A stretch of DNA of 64,000 bases from positions 42,188,184 to 42,252,183 of the forward strand of contig OZ035961.1 of NCBI GenBank assembly GCA_964034945.1, in the 5' to 3' direction. This document shows, piece by piece, positions 12,139 through 24,800 of this stretch (the stretch's first letter is position 1; every line of letters starts with the position of its first letter). The DNA is from Chrysopilus asiliformis. Its lineage: Eukaryota; Arthropoda; Insecta; Diptera; Rhagionidae. The notes under the pieces are model-generated. The model saw only the letters and a program-made list of their open reading frames with translations, was not told where the DNA came from and searched no databases. The translations under genes and the position numbers were made by a program.

Positions 12139-12164
12139 AATTTCTTTCTATTAACAGTTTAAAA

Positions 12165-12320
12165 TATCTAATGTGAATAGCACATGACTTTCTTATACAA
12201 AATGTACATCCCTGAAAAATTTTTTGCTCACTGGACGCAAATCGTTGACTTTTGATATCTTATAAGTCGTATTTGATTTTTGTCACTTTTTGAAGTTATA
12301 TTTTTGGTAACGCCATTTTT
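12165..12320 (+). repeat. Dispersed repeat member
   Basis: Shares AAATATCTAATGTGAATAGC, CACATGACTTTCTTATACAAA and flanking words with copies near 6500-6640 (inverse), 33565-33780 and 58680-58850. No terminal repeats or coding content are visible. Confidence 0.6.
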
Positions 12321-12669
12321 GAGTAATGTACTTGTTACCAAAATTTAGCACCTACAATTTTTGATTTTGCAGTTTTGGGGCTTGAATTAACTTTCCAACA
12401 ACAACTTTTTTTTTGTACTTATTCTCTATTGGTTTTTATTTGCTTAAATATTTAAAATTAAAATACACAGATGTTTTAAACACTTGGAGTTTTGAAAATA
12501 TGTGTTGCAATAAAAGCATTTCTAATAAGTATTTTGTTTTCATAAAATTGTTGAGCTTTTTCTTATAAACTAGTAGATACATATTCTGTTTAATCGAAAT
12601 ACTTTTTTAAAATACTGATAAAATATGAACATATTGCACAATATTTATGTTAATTAATTCATTTTATAA

Positions 12670-12852
12670 TTAATTAATATGATAAGCATCCATGCAGGGA
12701 CAATTTGGAAGCGTACAACGTGGTGCTAAATTGGGAAGATGGCCCATAGTAACCGGAATAGACATTGGCAATAACCACTTGGGATATGCAATCAGAGGTG
12801 CGTAATGTTGTTGTGGCGCCTGATTTGCAGAAGGTGGAGGTAGCGATATTGC
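12670..12852 (-). CDS. dmrt93B: Dmrt exon 4 (C terminus and stop)
   Basis: The acceptor CATTTTTAG precedes GCAATATCGC, phase 0, as exon 3 requires. 60 codons then TAA (12672-12670). It reads through [17 protein letters not shown] and [12 protein letters not shown]. This block has higher GC than its surroundings and resembles the C-terminal motif of DMRT proteins. It has no ATG near its start, so a start-based ORF search misses it. Confidence 0.8.
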   Translation of the reverse strand, partial: AISLPPPSANQAPQQHYAPLIAYPKWLLPMSIPVTMGHLPNLAPRCTLPNCPCMDAYHIN

Positions 12853-15800
12853 CTAAAAATGAGAAATAATATTATTAAGAAAAAATATATGTAGTTTAAG
12901 GAACTTAAAGTAATTTTATTGATTTTTACCAATAATAAACTTTTCATTGTTTGGTCGATTTAATAAGTGGAACAATTTTAGTACCGCCGTGCAGTATTTA
13001 TCACAAAAAAGTGGAACATCGCATGTACCATTAAGCCTGTAAGATTTGAAACATAAGAAAAGCTACAATTGCCAACCGTCAAATACACAGACAGATTTTT
13101 TATTTAAAAAAATCCATTTGTATGTGATAGGGGAGAAGGAATGTTTTAATTGTATTTTGATGTATGGATGAGATATGCAAAATCATATTCTAAACAAATT
13201 TTTCCCTTATTAATTTTTCAATGCGATTCTTCTCTATACCTTTTGATTCACTGAACCGTTTTCAATCTTGAAAAAAATTGGGAATCTAATATTACAAACA
13301 TAACAAAAGCTATAATTGCCAATCTGGCAATTATTTGAAAACCCGTACGGTGATTTAAGTGAACGGCGAACAGTTGTACCAAAACTCCACTTTGAAGTCA
13401 AATTTTCCAATAAGATTTTTTAAAATTTATTCCAATCGGATTTTGATGTATGGGAGTAGAATCATATCCTAAATAACTTTTGTTCTTGCTCTTTTTTAAT
13501 AAGATACACCGTTTTTGAGATATTCACAAAAAACGTTTTCGATCGTATGGGGGGTACCCCCCCTAATGGTCCATTTTTGCTCATGAACGAACTTGGCCTC
13601 GCATTTTACGAAAAGCGAATCTACTCAAAATTTCAAGTCTCTAGCTCAATCCGTGCGCCCGCAATCCGCACCACAGACGGACGGACGGACAGACAGATGG
13701 ACGGACGGACATATCTTAAATCTTCACTGACGGACATGCAAAAATTAATTATTTTTATCATTCTAAACACATTGGTGTAATTCATTTTTTTGTGTGATGA
13801 CGGGATCTTGGCGTTACAAACGGTAAGGCAAATCTAATATACCCTTTGGTTTCACCATACGGGTATAAAAATACAAACTGCTGGTCTAAAAACTTTAATG
13901 TCAATCGGGTATTAAAAGTTTTTTTCGCTCTTACTATTTAAATATTTTTAAGCACAAAAATAACAAAAATAAAATTTTTGAAAAACCTCCAACTAAAATA
14001 AAATCCTTAAAAAATGGAAAACCCGCAAAATTAAAAAATAGTAATGTACGACTTTTTCGTAATAAATGCTGCACAATGGTATCAAAATTATACCACTTAT
14101 TAAATCGACTTCCATTGCTGCAAAAAAGCTTCGAAATGGTACCACATGAAATATTATATGTCCCGATGCATCATGAAACTTATTTGAATTTTTTTTAGTG
14201 GGGTTTTTTTAAATTTTTTAAATTGGAAATTTTAGTACTCCTCAAACTAGATTTTTAATTTTTCTTTATTTCTTTTCAATTTATTTAAGTAATATTGTTA
14301 TAATACAATTTATATTGCATTAATCTAATATATAAACAATAAAAAACCTGATATTTTTTGACCTATTTTTTATAAAAAAAAACCATGTTGTCCCATAAAA
14401 TGTGGAGTCTTTCTTCGTGTGGCCTTTCGCGATGTCTGGATTTTTCCTGCTACAGGGCTCTACAAAGGGGTGGAGGGCATTTTGTAACAAATTCAGAACT
14501 CTCAATGGACATAACATGGAAGTACTCTTCTGTGGCAATTTTGGTAAAAGGATGTATTTGACTTTGACATCCATGAATTTTCGCTGGCGCAGCCGCTTTT
14601 TTAAAAGGGTTCTGGCACAATTTTTTTTTTGAATTTCTACATTTTTTAAAAGTATTGCGCAGTTTTTGATGTATACAGAACTACTAAGATACCGTTATAT
14701 CTTTTTATCTAGATAATCACAAGAAAACGTCGCTCGATCGAATAACAAAATTCGAGAAGAATTGAACGGTTTGCCATGCGTTCCTACGCGTTTTAATCGT
14801 TATAAAAATAAGAATTTTGTTTGATCGAACAAATTAACGTAACGTCGCATACAAGAATAAACGCCCAACTATGATAGACATAAGAACGCATATGTAAATG
14901 TCAAATTCCCAACGAATGTTGATATACATAGCTGTCAACATAAAAGCTAATCTTCATTTTACCTCAAGTGGAAAATAATATGGCCACAATATTATTAAAT
15001 TCACACTAAAATTTTAGGTTATGTTCTCTATTTACATATGCCAGTTCCATTTGTATCGAATTATTCATGCTTAACGAATGTTTAACGAAGGTTTGAAAGT
15101 GGCAACACTTTGACACATGTCTATTGTGGGTAATAACATTGACTTTCTTATTCTGGAAATGATATATGCAGCTACATATGCGTTCTTATGTCTATCATAG
15201 TTGGGCCTTAAGGCTAATTGATTTTAAAAACAAACAAGGTGGTTTCGGTTTATAAGCAGCTTTTCGAATAAGTTGTATTTATGTTTTTTCGTTCAAAAAT
15301 TAAATATATATTTAAAATATATATACTAAGATATTACCAATTAACTATTATTTTAGAAATCAACAAGTATATTTTTAGGTGATTTTTTAAAACGAATAAA
15401 AAGAGTTACTGGTGCTTATTTTCCTTAAAGTATCGATTACACATGCTAATGGTGTAAAAAAAATCTATTTGTTGGTTTAGTATCAGTCCTAAGCAAACAA
15501 AACAAGTTGACGCGATTAAATGTAATAGATTTTCCATCCGTTCTTTATATTTGGAAAGCCTGTCGAAGGATGCATTCACTTTCTCCTCATAATCATATGG
15601 ATTACGCATTATTAGTAGTATAGGATTTGTTTATTTACCTGCGTCGTTGGTGGCCGGAAAGCACTCGGTTGCGGTCCACACTGCTCAATGGCTCTAAGTA
15701 GATCAAGATCACAGCGTTTTAATACCAATTCCAAAACAGACCGTTTTCGATGTGGAAATAGCTGCGCCAACATGTCAATTGCACTCTGCGATACCACGGC

Positions 15801-18800
15801 CGTAGATGAATTTGACGAGTCTAAAAATAAATTCAATCATCGTCACGATCAACGGAGAAAGCCATGCTGTTGATCATTTGATAATGGGATCCCTTTTCTT
15901 GTGTAAAGGAATTTGTTTATTTAATAATTGGGATTTACTTGATTTAATTGACTCTTTGTCGGATGATGATGGCGCTGGAGAACCGGGCGGCGGTGTATTG
16001 CATGGCTCCGTTACAGTCATTCCAAATATTTTACCCGGCGGCAAACTATCTAATGGAGCTCCAGTTTCATTTGATGCAAGCCGTAAGGCGATCGCATCCT
16101 CGACAGCTTGTTGTCGCTTCAAAGCAACCTAAAAGCATGCAATTAGTTCCATTATTGTAATTTTATAATGTTTAACTGTAATGTTTGATTATATAGTGTT
16201 TAGTTTTTGTTCATAGTATGAACATCTCTACTCTTTTAATTATCCTCGAAGTGAAAACGAATAGAAATTTGAAACAAAAAAATATTGTAATCGGCTCGTT
16301 TGGATATTTGCTCCAAATATACAAACGAGTCCAACCGGGCCCATCACAAACTTAAACTCTAAGTACTCTATTTCAATAATTCAATGTCAAATCTTAATTC
16401 AATAATTCACGATTTCTAAAACTTTACAATAAAAAATCGCTTTTTTATATTGGCACCTATTTCTACACCGCAGGTTTACAAACTGGAGGTTCCCACCGAA
16501 GTGGTGCAGCAACAAATTTTTAGGGGTGCAAGAAGGATTTTTTGATTTGTGAAACAAAGTTATAACTTCGTCTTAACTTTTGGCTATGGGAATAAGTTCT
16601 TAGCGATTGCGAATAGATGCCGCTAGCCGCGCCCCATCCGCCATTACATGGCTTTGGAAGGTGTATGTGTGAGCTGTCAAATATAGTATGTGACATTTGT
16701 GGGCAGCGTAAACAACTTTTATTTTTCTCTTGCTGTTGCTGAAAATGTCGAGTTTTGTGCCTAGAAAGGGTCATTTGCGGGAAGTTTTACTTCATTACCA
16801 TTTTTTGAAAATTGCCGCCGAATGGTATCGTTTGCTTGTGCAAACCTCTGACATTCATACTCTACCAAAATCCAAATGCCGATTTTTGGTGCATCGCTTT
16901 AAAAGTGGTGATTTCGATGTCAGAGACAAACTGGGATTTGAAGTGCGTTGTGTACTATGAGCTCTTGAAACCGTCAGAAGCCATGAGTGGCGAAGTCTTT
17001 CGATGCAACTGATACGTTTGAAGCGAGCTATTAGCGGAAAACTCCCGGAATTGGCCGATAGGTATGACAAGTGGATTCTACTTCACGACAACGCAAGGTC
17101 CCACATTGCTAAGCTGGTCAAAATATACCTGGAAGGAATCGACTGGGAAGTCTAACCCACCCGCCATACTCCCCAGACATTGCCGCTTCTGATTACCGAA
17201 GCGGCAATGTCTGGGGAGTATGGCGGGTGGGTTTATATCGATACAATCAGGTCTTACCCGAATACGGTACCATTTATATGACGAGATGAACAAATGGGTG
17301 CATGACTGGATCAGCGCGAAAGAGCTAGTTTTCTTCACTCAAGGAATCCGTCTTATACCTGAAAGATGGGCTAAGATTATAGCTTCCAACGGAAAATATT
17401 GTACTTTAAATAAAATCCATTTGTAAATTTGAGCAAAAATAAAGAAGATTTTTCCCGAAAAAAACGCTCAGAACTTATTCTCATAGCTAATATATAGGGT
17501 AAAGTATCCAGATCTGAGCCCCGGCACCAGTTCTGAGCGCCCCTGTTAATTTCCCGGCTAAAACAAGAATTGTGCGCGATTGAGCCGATTAAAACACATT
17601 TCACAACGTGATGAAACCAATTATTTTTCGAATTCAATTCTTATTTCTATGAGTCCACTAGGCGTAGTTAATTTAATACGGGGGGTCAGAACTGGATTTT
17701 GGGATAATTTCTACATTTACACATAATTCTTTTTTTTTTATCCAAATTGTTGAGGAATATGTATATGTTAATTTAATTTAAACATTCCATACTTTCGACC
17801 AGTAAGTATAAGTTTCTCAGAAAGTATACGGAAGAGAAAGAAAATATGGTATGAAGTGAAAAAAGGCTTAAGGGGGCTCAGATCTGGGTATTTTACCCCT
17901 ACTTGAATTTGATTTGATCCAGTTCTAAAATTGCATTCAGCGTAATAAAGTGATTCAGTGTTTAATTTTAGGATGAAGACACCTGAAAATGTTCGCCTAC
18001 ATCGTATTTTTCTACAAATTTTCTGCCTGTGGCGGTTCTTTCTGAATTTTTTTTTTTTGTGTGAAACAAGTTTTTCTTATCATCATCATCCTCAACGCTA
18101 CAGCTCTCGAAGAGCCTGGGCATCCTAAATTGAGGTTTCATAACAATTTCTTCCCTGCTTCGCACCTACAATTTTACATGGACTGCAAACCATGGATGAA
18201 TTACAACATTTGTAAGGTTTTACGTTGCAACCCATCAGGCCGTGATAGCAATACTCTGCTTTACTATAAAAAGAAAACCAGTATTTCAAATTTCAATTTT
18301 GTCAAAAATTTGCAACTATTCAGAATAAAAAGGAATTTCTCAATATTTCTTTTGATTTTTTCTTTCGGTCAGGTTGTATTTAGATAAAAGTTATTTATAG
18401 TGACCCGTCCGTGTAAGACTGTTGTAACTTGACGTAAACCATTATTCAATGTTGAATTTTGAGACGTTTAGAATTTACAAAATAAATGATTTTCTTCCAA
18501 AATTCGCAGAAAATTAAAAGTGTTTCCATAACAAAGTTGAATCGGATGTCAGAAGTCTTAGACCTTCAATAAAAATGCCTTGCACGGAAGCGTCAAAATA
18601 TATGACTTATGATTTAAAAAAGACGTTGGGGGGTCAAAACTGATAGTTTGGGCTCGCTACGGCCCTGAGTATCGTTGGGGGATCTGGCAACTCCGTTTAT
18701 CTGGAAAGTTTGCTTTCCCGCGTAAAAATCTATTTTCGTAAATAAAATTAATTTATTAAATTTAAAAACTTCTATCAGTGCGTGACACGCTAAATTTAAA

Positions 18801-21800
18801 ACTGTTTTAATCGTTTCTATAACGAGTGACTCGCAAATCAAGTAATTTCGGTCTCAAGTGATTCCTTCATTCCCGTGCATAAATATTACCGGTAGTGATC
18901 ACAGTTTGTGTAGTGTAATATGGACACCGAGGACGAACTTATTTTACTGGAGGACGAACTAGAAGAAGAAATGATCTTCGCGCCGAGGAATTCGGTAAGT
19001 CGGACTCCGCCCCAGCTAAGTAGTGAGCCCCAGGGACCAGCGAAAGCTCTTGGATCATTGTCCCCCCAGCAGACAACAGCGCCATCTATCAATGAGGGGC
19101 AGAGATCTTCAAAGACTGATCTAGTGGCGACATCTAGCGCCTCGGGGAATAACGACTACTTAGCAAAGTCTACAACCACTGGAACAAAAAAGGGTGGTCC
19201 GATGTGCGTCGATAAATCAATTCCTAATAAGAAAAAATTTTTCAGCAGGAAAGAGCGCAGGGAATTTAACTGCGCTAAACTGGCTTTTGATGGTGGCGAC
19301 CTCAAATTAGGAGCTACCGTGTCAAAAGTAGGTGGTGGTGACCTAAAGAAAGGAACCATCACATCGTCAGAAAGCGATGGTGACCTAGTTAAAGGAACCA
19401 TTGCATCCAAAGACCATGGTGGAGACCTAAATAAAGGATCCACTTCGGTCAGTACGGTAGGTTTTTCCAACAAAAGGAGCAGATCTCCGGGAGGTACTCC
19501 GGAGGACAGCAAAGCGGTGGAGAAGGTACCAAGAATGAGCTATTTGGCGCCGTCCTATTCTAAGGCAGTGGCCTCAAGCGAGTTCAGGGCTGCCATTATT
19601 CACCAAAATGCGTCCATGGAGATTTCCAAAGAACAGGCCAAAATGTTGAAAGACAACATAACTTCTGCTGTGGCCGACTACATCGACTGCGAGGATAGCG
19701 ATGGAGTTTTTACTCCTTTAAAATTCGCTAGCTACGGTCTGATAAGGGATATCTTCGTAGTCAACTGCCAAGATAAACCGACTCGTGACTGGCTTCAGGC
19801 AACCATAGAGAAAATGCCATGCCCTTGGGGCGAAGGTAGTCTCGAAATAGTTGATTACGATAGGCTGCCAAAACCTATCAGACTGTCAGTCTTCGTCAGA
19901 GGTACAAAGGACGTCTCTACAGCGACTTTCCTCAATAGGATTAGACGTCAAAACCCAGGTTTGAACACAAACAAATGGAGAACCTATAGCCGCAGAGAAC
20001 ATGATAACGGTGTTCACCTTGTTTTCGGCGTTGACAAAGATTCTAATGATATTTTGGAATCAAATCAGCACAGAGCATTCTACCTACTGGGTCAAATCAC
20101 TTTTCTGACAACAGAGGCTGAAACTGAATTCAAAATGCGTAGGGCAGCAGCAGCTGCGTACTCAAATGAGGCTAAACCAGCTACTTACTCGGAAGTGACC
20201 AAATCAGGTAATGCAATGCAGGCAGCGTTAACTAACGTGGCCACTTTACAGGAAAGATTAACAATTCCAATTATATTTCAGGCTGCAAATGAAGTCAAGG
20301 ATATGGAGAGCTGTGACTCCACTAACACAGCAAACAACCCGGTCCATAAGGACCACTCACAGAACCCCACAGGTTCAATTTTAGAACAGAGCCTAGCGCT
20401 GGTGAACGATAAGCCCTCTGAGGGTGGCTCTGCAACTGGCAATGGCTCTGTATCGCAAGCTACCAACCAAGAAACGCTTTCGGGCTGTACAATTGGTAGC
20501 ATTCGAACTCACACCTCTTAAGCTAAATCATGAATATGGATCAAGCAAAGGTAGAAGTTCTTCAAATAAACTTGCAACATGGCAAAGCAGCAACGGCCGA
20601 ACTTAACCGTTGTTTAGCCAAGGGGCACACACTGGTAGCACTCATCCAAGAACCCTACTATTTTAATGGGAAGGTTCGCGGTCTACCGAACAACTTAGGA
20701 ACTATCATTGTAGGAACAAATACTGACAGACCCAGAGCATGCATTTGGGTCAAAAAGAATGTGGATTTCATCCCACTACCGCATCTCAGTAATAAGGATG
20801 TGGTGGCTGTGGCACTTAAGAGTTCTACTCGCGATTCGTTACCTCAGACTGTCCTTATTTCAGCGTACTTGCCATACGATTCTATACGCCCTCCTCCTGG
20901 GGAAGAATGGGATAAAATTCTCCAATATTGCAAACTTAACAAGATGCCTTTGATAACTGGCTGCGATTCCAATGCGCATAACATAGTGTGGAACAGCAGT
21001 AAGACAAATAACAGAGGTACTGCACTTTTAGAATTCCTCCAAAGTGAAAATTTAGAAATTTTAAATAAGGGACATGAGCCCACTTTTATTAACAGAATCA
21101 GACGAGAAATTATTGACATTACGTTTTGCTCTCCTGACATCCTTAGCAGCATTGATGACTGGCATGTATCCAATCACATTCTTGCGTCGGATCACAGGGC
21201 AATTTCTTTCAAAATTTCTCTCAAGACTTCAAAACCCATATCATTCAGAAATCCTAGGAAAGCTGATTGGGTAGCATTTGCAAATAATCTGCAACAAACC
21301 CTTGCTTCCTGGGAGCTCGGTGAACTGTCTTGCCAAAACATTGAGACAAAAAGTAAAAAGCTCGAAGAAGCAATAGTTACGGAGTTCCATAATGCATGTC
21401 CAATATCTACTAGCAGAGGGAATCACAAAACCACCTGGTGGAACATTGACCTACAAAAACTAAGACAAGCGTTACGCAAACAATTTAATAAAGCCAAAAG
21501 AGTTAACACAGCAGAACAATGGAACATTTTTAGTAATCTCCAAAGTAGCTATAAGAAATCCATAAGAAACTCCAAAAGAAATCACTGGAAAAAATTTTGC
21601 GGTGAAGTTGATAGTGTTCCTGAAGCTGCCAGAATTCACAAAATCCTGGCTAAGGACCCCACCAACCAACCAACTACTTTCCAGACTGAGTCAGGCATTT
21701 ACACGTCAAGTGATAGGGAGGCTGCTATACACCTCCTTGATACACATTTCCCTGGACATTATCCTTTCCGAGATAATTCCAGTTTATCTCAAATAGACAC

Positions 21801-24800
21801 AGCTACAGCTGATTGGGCGACAGCCAACAAAATTGTTACAAGAGAAAAAATCTCATGGGCTATAAACAGTTTCGCCCCTTTCAAATCTCCAGGCCCAGAT
21901 GGTATCTATCCGGCTGCTATGCAGAAAGGAATGGATTCACTAATTTTGCCCCTTCAAGAACTCTACAAAGCCTGTATTGCAACGGGCTTTATCCCAAGTT
22001 CATGGGGCAAGGTAAGAGTAATTTTCATTCCAAAAGCTGGTAAGCAATCCTACTATTTAGCCAAATCGTATAGGCCGATTAGTCTCATGAGTTTTCTGCT
22101 AAAAACTCTAGAAAGACTGGTGGAAGTTCATCTGCGAAGTGAGCTTCAACCAAAGTTGACTCTATATCCTATGCAGTTTGCTTATCAAAAGGGCAAATCT
22201 ACTGAAGCAGCTCTTCATCAACTCGTATATCACATTGAAAGAGGTATGGCCTGTAATGAGTTTGTCTTAAGCACCTTTATTGATATTGAGGGTGCCTTTG
22301 ACAACACCTCCTTTCAAGCCATAAGAGAAGCTCTTAGATCCAAAGGTATAAATCAAACCATAACAAGATGGATCTACAATATGCTGCGCGGCAGACAAAT
22401 AAATACGAAGATTGGTGACTATGAGGCTTCTATCTCGACTGTCAAAGGCTGTCCTCAGGGTGGAGTTTTATCTCCATTATTATGGTGTCTTGTAGTAGAT
22501 GAACTACTACACGCATTAAACTCTTCAGGCATTCTAACAATAGGATACGCCGATGATATAGTAATATCTATTACAGGTAAGTTCCTCAGCACTCTTGGTG
22601 AAATTCTAGCAGAGGCCATTACGAAAGTTTCCGTGTGGTGTGACAATATAGGTCTATCCATCAACTCTAGTAAAATCAAATCGGTACTTTTCACAAACAA
22701 ACGTAAGATTGACAATTTAAAAATGCCATCTCTTAAGGGCATTCAACTAAAATTATACAATGAAGCCAAATTTCTAGGTGTGATCTTCGACAAAAAACTC
22801 AATTGGAAATCACATGTCTCAAACAAAGTAAATAAAGCGATATCAGCCTTTGTACAATGCAAAAGAGCCGTATCCCGTACCTGGGGACTATCTCCGAAGA
22901 TTGTACTCTGGTTATACACTGCTGTAATCAGACCAATGGTATCCTATGGTGCTATAATCTGGTGGAAAAGAACAACTCTTTCTTCTGTCAAAAACGAACT
23001 CAATAAGCTCCAAAGACTTGCGTGTATTAGTATTACTGGTGCGATGAGATCGTGCCCAACAGCTGCATTGGAGGTTATCTTAAACTTATTACCACTGGAT
23101 TTATTCATCAAGGAGCAAGCTATGCTCTGTGCCTTTAGACTCAGCATTACTGGTCAAAGGAAATCCAGCAACTGCAGCAAATCTCACATTTCTATCTGGA
23201 ATGACCTAACGAATAAGATACCAGAGGCAGAAATGCCTATTGATTATCATATTGCAAAACTACACTTTGGTAAGAAATTTAAGGTGATTCTGCCAACAAG
23301 AGAGGAATGGAATCGGAACAGTCAAATGGTCCCTCTCACAAGCAACTGCTGGTTTACTGATGGATCACTCAGAAATGAGGTGGCGGGTGCGGGTGTCTTT
23401 CATCCTAGACCCGCATACGATAATATTACTGAAACTATCCCTCTGGGGAAAAATGTTACTGTGTTTCAAGCTGAAATAGTAGCAATTTCCACTTGCGCAA
23501 TGCTAATTTGTAACAACAATCCTATAGGCGAAGAGATCAACATATTCTCTGACAGTCAAGCGGCATTAATGGCGTTGAACTCCGTAGAGATGAAATCAAA
23601 ACTTGTTGAAGAATGCTTCCTTAACCTTCAAAGGATTTCATGTAACAATACTGTATCCCTTATATGGGTCCCAGGACACAGCAACATCCAAGGCAATGAA
23701 GAAGCAGACAAATTAGCAAGACAGGGTGCTGATATCCTACCTGTAGGACCTGCTCCTTCGCTGCTAATCTCAGTAGCAACAATCAAAGCAATGATACATA
23801 TATACAGCAGACAGCAACACAAGACGAGGTGGGCTAATGAAACTGTTGGACGACAAGCTAAAAAGTTTGGCTGTGAACCTAATCCAACCACGGCCAAAAA
23901 AGTACTAGGTCTGGGGAGAACTGGTATTGGACCGCTGGTCAGCGTACTAACGGGTCACAGTAAACTCAACTACCACCTTCACAACATCAGGCTTTCGAGC
24001 GACCCTTCTTGCAACCTATGCGACGCAGAGGAAGAAACTGCAGAACACTATCTCTGCTTGTGTCCTTTCTTCCAAAACCGCAGACTAAACACCTTTGGCA
24101 GCCGCTTCTTAAAACCACTGGACATCGGTAAGATCCCTCCGAATAAAATTTACAGCTTCATTAGTGGATCCAGAAGATTCTTGCATGCGTAAGCTAGTAA
24201 TAGCCAGATTCCTACAACAAAGCACAATGGACCCAACTGATGGTCTAAGTGCTTTTAGGGGCTGAGTATATCGGCTCCATTCATATTATCTATCTCTATC
24301 TATCTTATAGAAAGAAATGCAAACCCATCCACGACTAAAATTTCTATATTTTACTGGTTTCAGCGCATCATAGAGCGCACGAAAAAAATAATATGGCTTC
24401 TATGTAAAAAATACAAAGTCAAGAACTATAAAGATTAAGCTATCTTCCTCAAATAATTAACATTCAAGGCTACACAATTTTCTTTCCTGATTTTCTATGA
24501 CGCCTCAAGCTAACTTTTGTGAACTAAAAGTTGAACATACGTGAAAAAGTTAAAATAACCTCCAGCCAGACAAACGAATGAAATCTTTGTCTCTTCCTTA
24601 TTTCGATTTAGTGAAAAAGGACAGATTTCGACTAGAATGATGTTTACCAATGAAATTAGATCCAAATCAAATTTATCAACGCCAGTGAATACTATATCAC
24701 TGTAGCATACTCGCATTATCATAATTCATAGGTAAATAAACTTTTTTTTGTTATTTCTTTTCATTTTGTCTCGGTCGTAGTTTATCTCTAAAGTGAATGT

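Larger units (their letters stand above)
18840..24305 (+). mobile_element. LOA-like non-LTR retrotransposon, both ORFs intact
   Basis: Two long ORFs (18920-20521 and 20530-24192) are separated by 8 bp. A short 3' UTR follows, ending in a CTAT-type simple repeat (about 24280-24305). The gene order (gag-like ORF1; ORF2 with endonuclease, reverse transcriptase, RNase H and C-terminal Cys/His motif) fits the LOA/R1/I group. An RNase H domain outside rDNA favours LOA; the clade call is inference. The 5' end is uncertain and may lie as far up as about 18660. I could not find a target duplication. The element sits in Dmrt intron 1 on the opposite strand and may still be active. Confidence 0.85.

Noticed and set aside
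15406..15609. Minus-strand frame starting [15 protein letters not shown] just after Dmrt exon 3
   Set aside because: No acceptor gives the phase 0 needed to follow exon 3. The exon at 12852-12670 fits in frame and has a DMRT-like C terminus.
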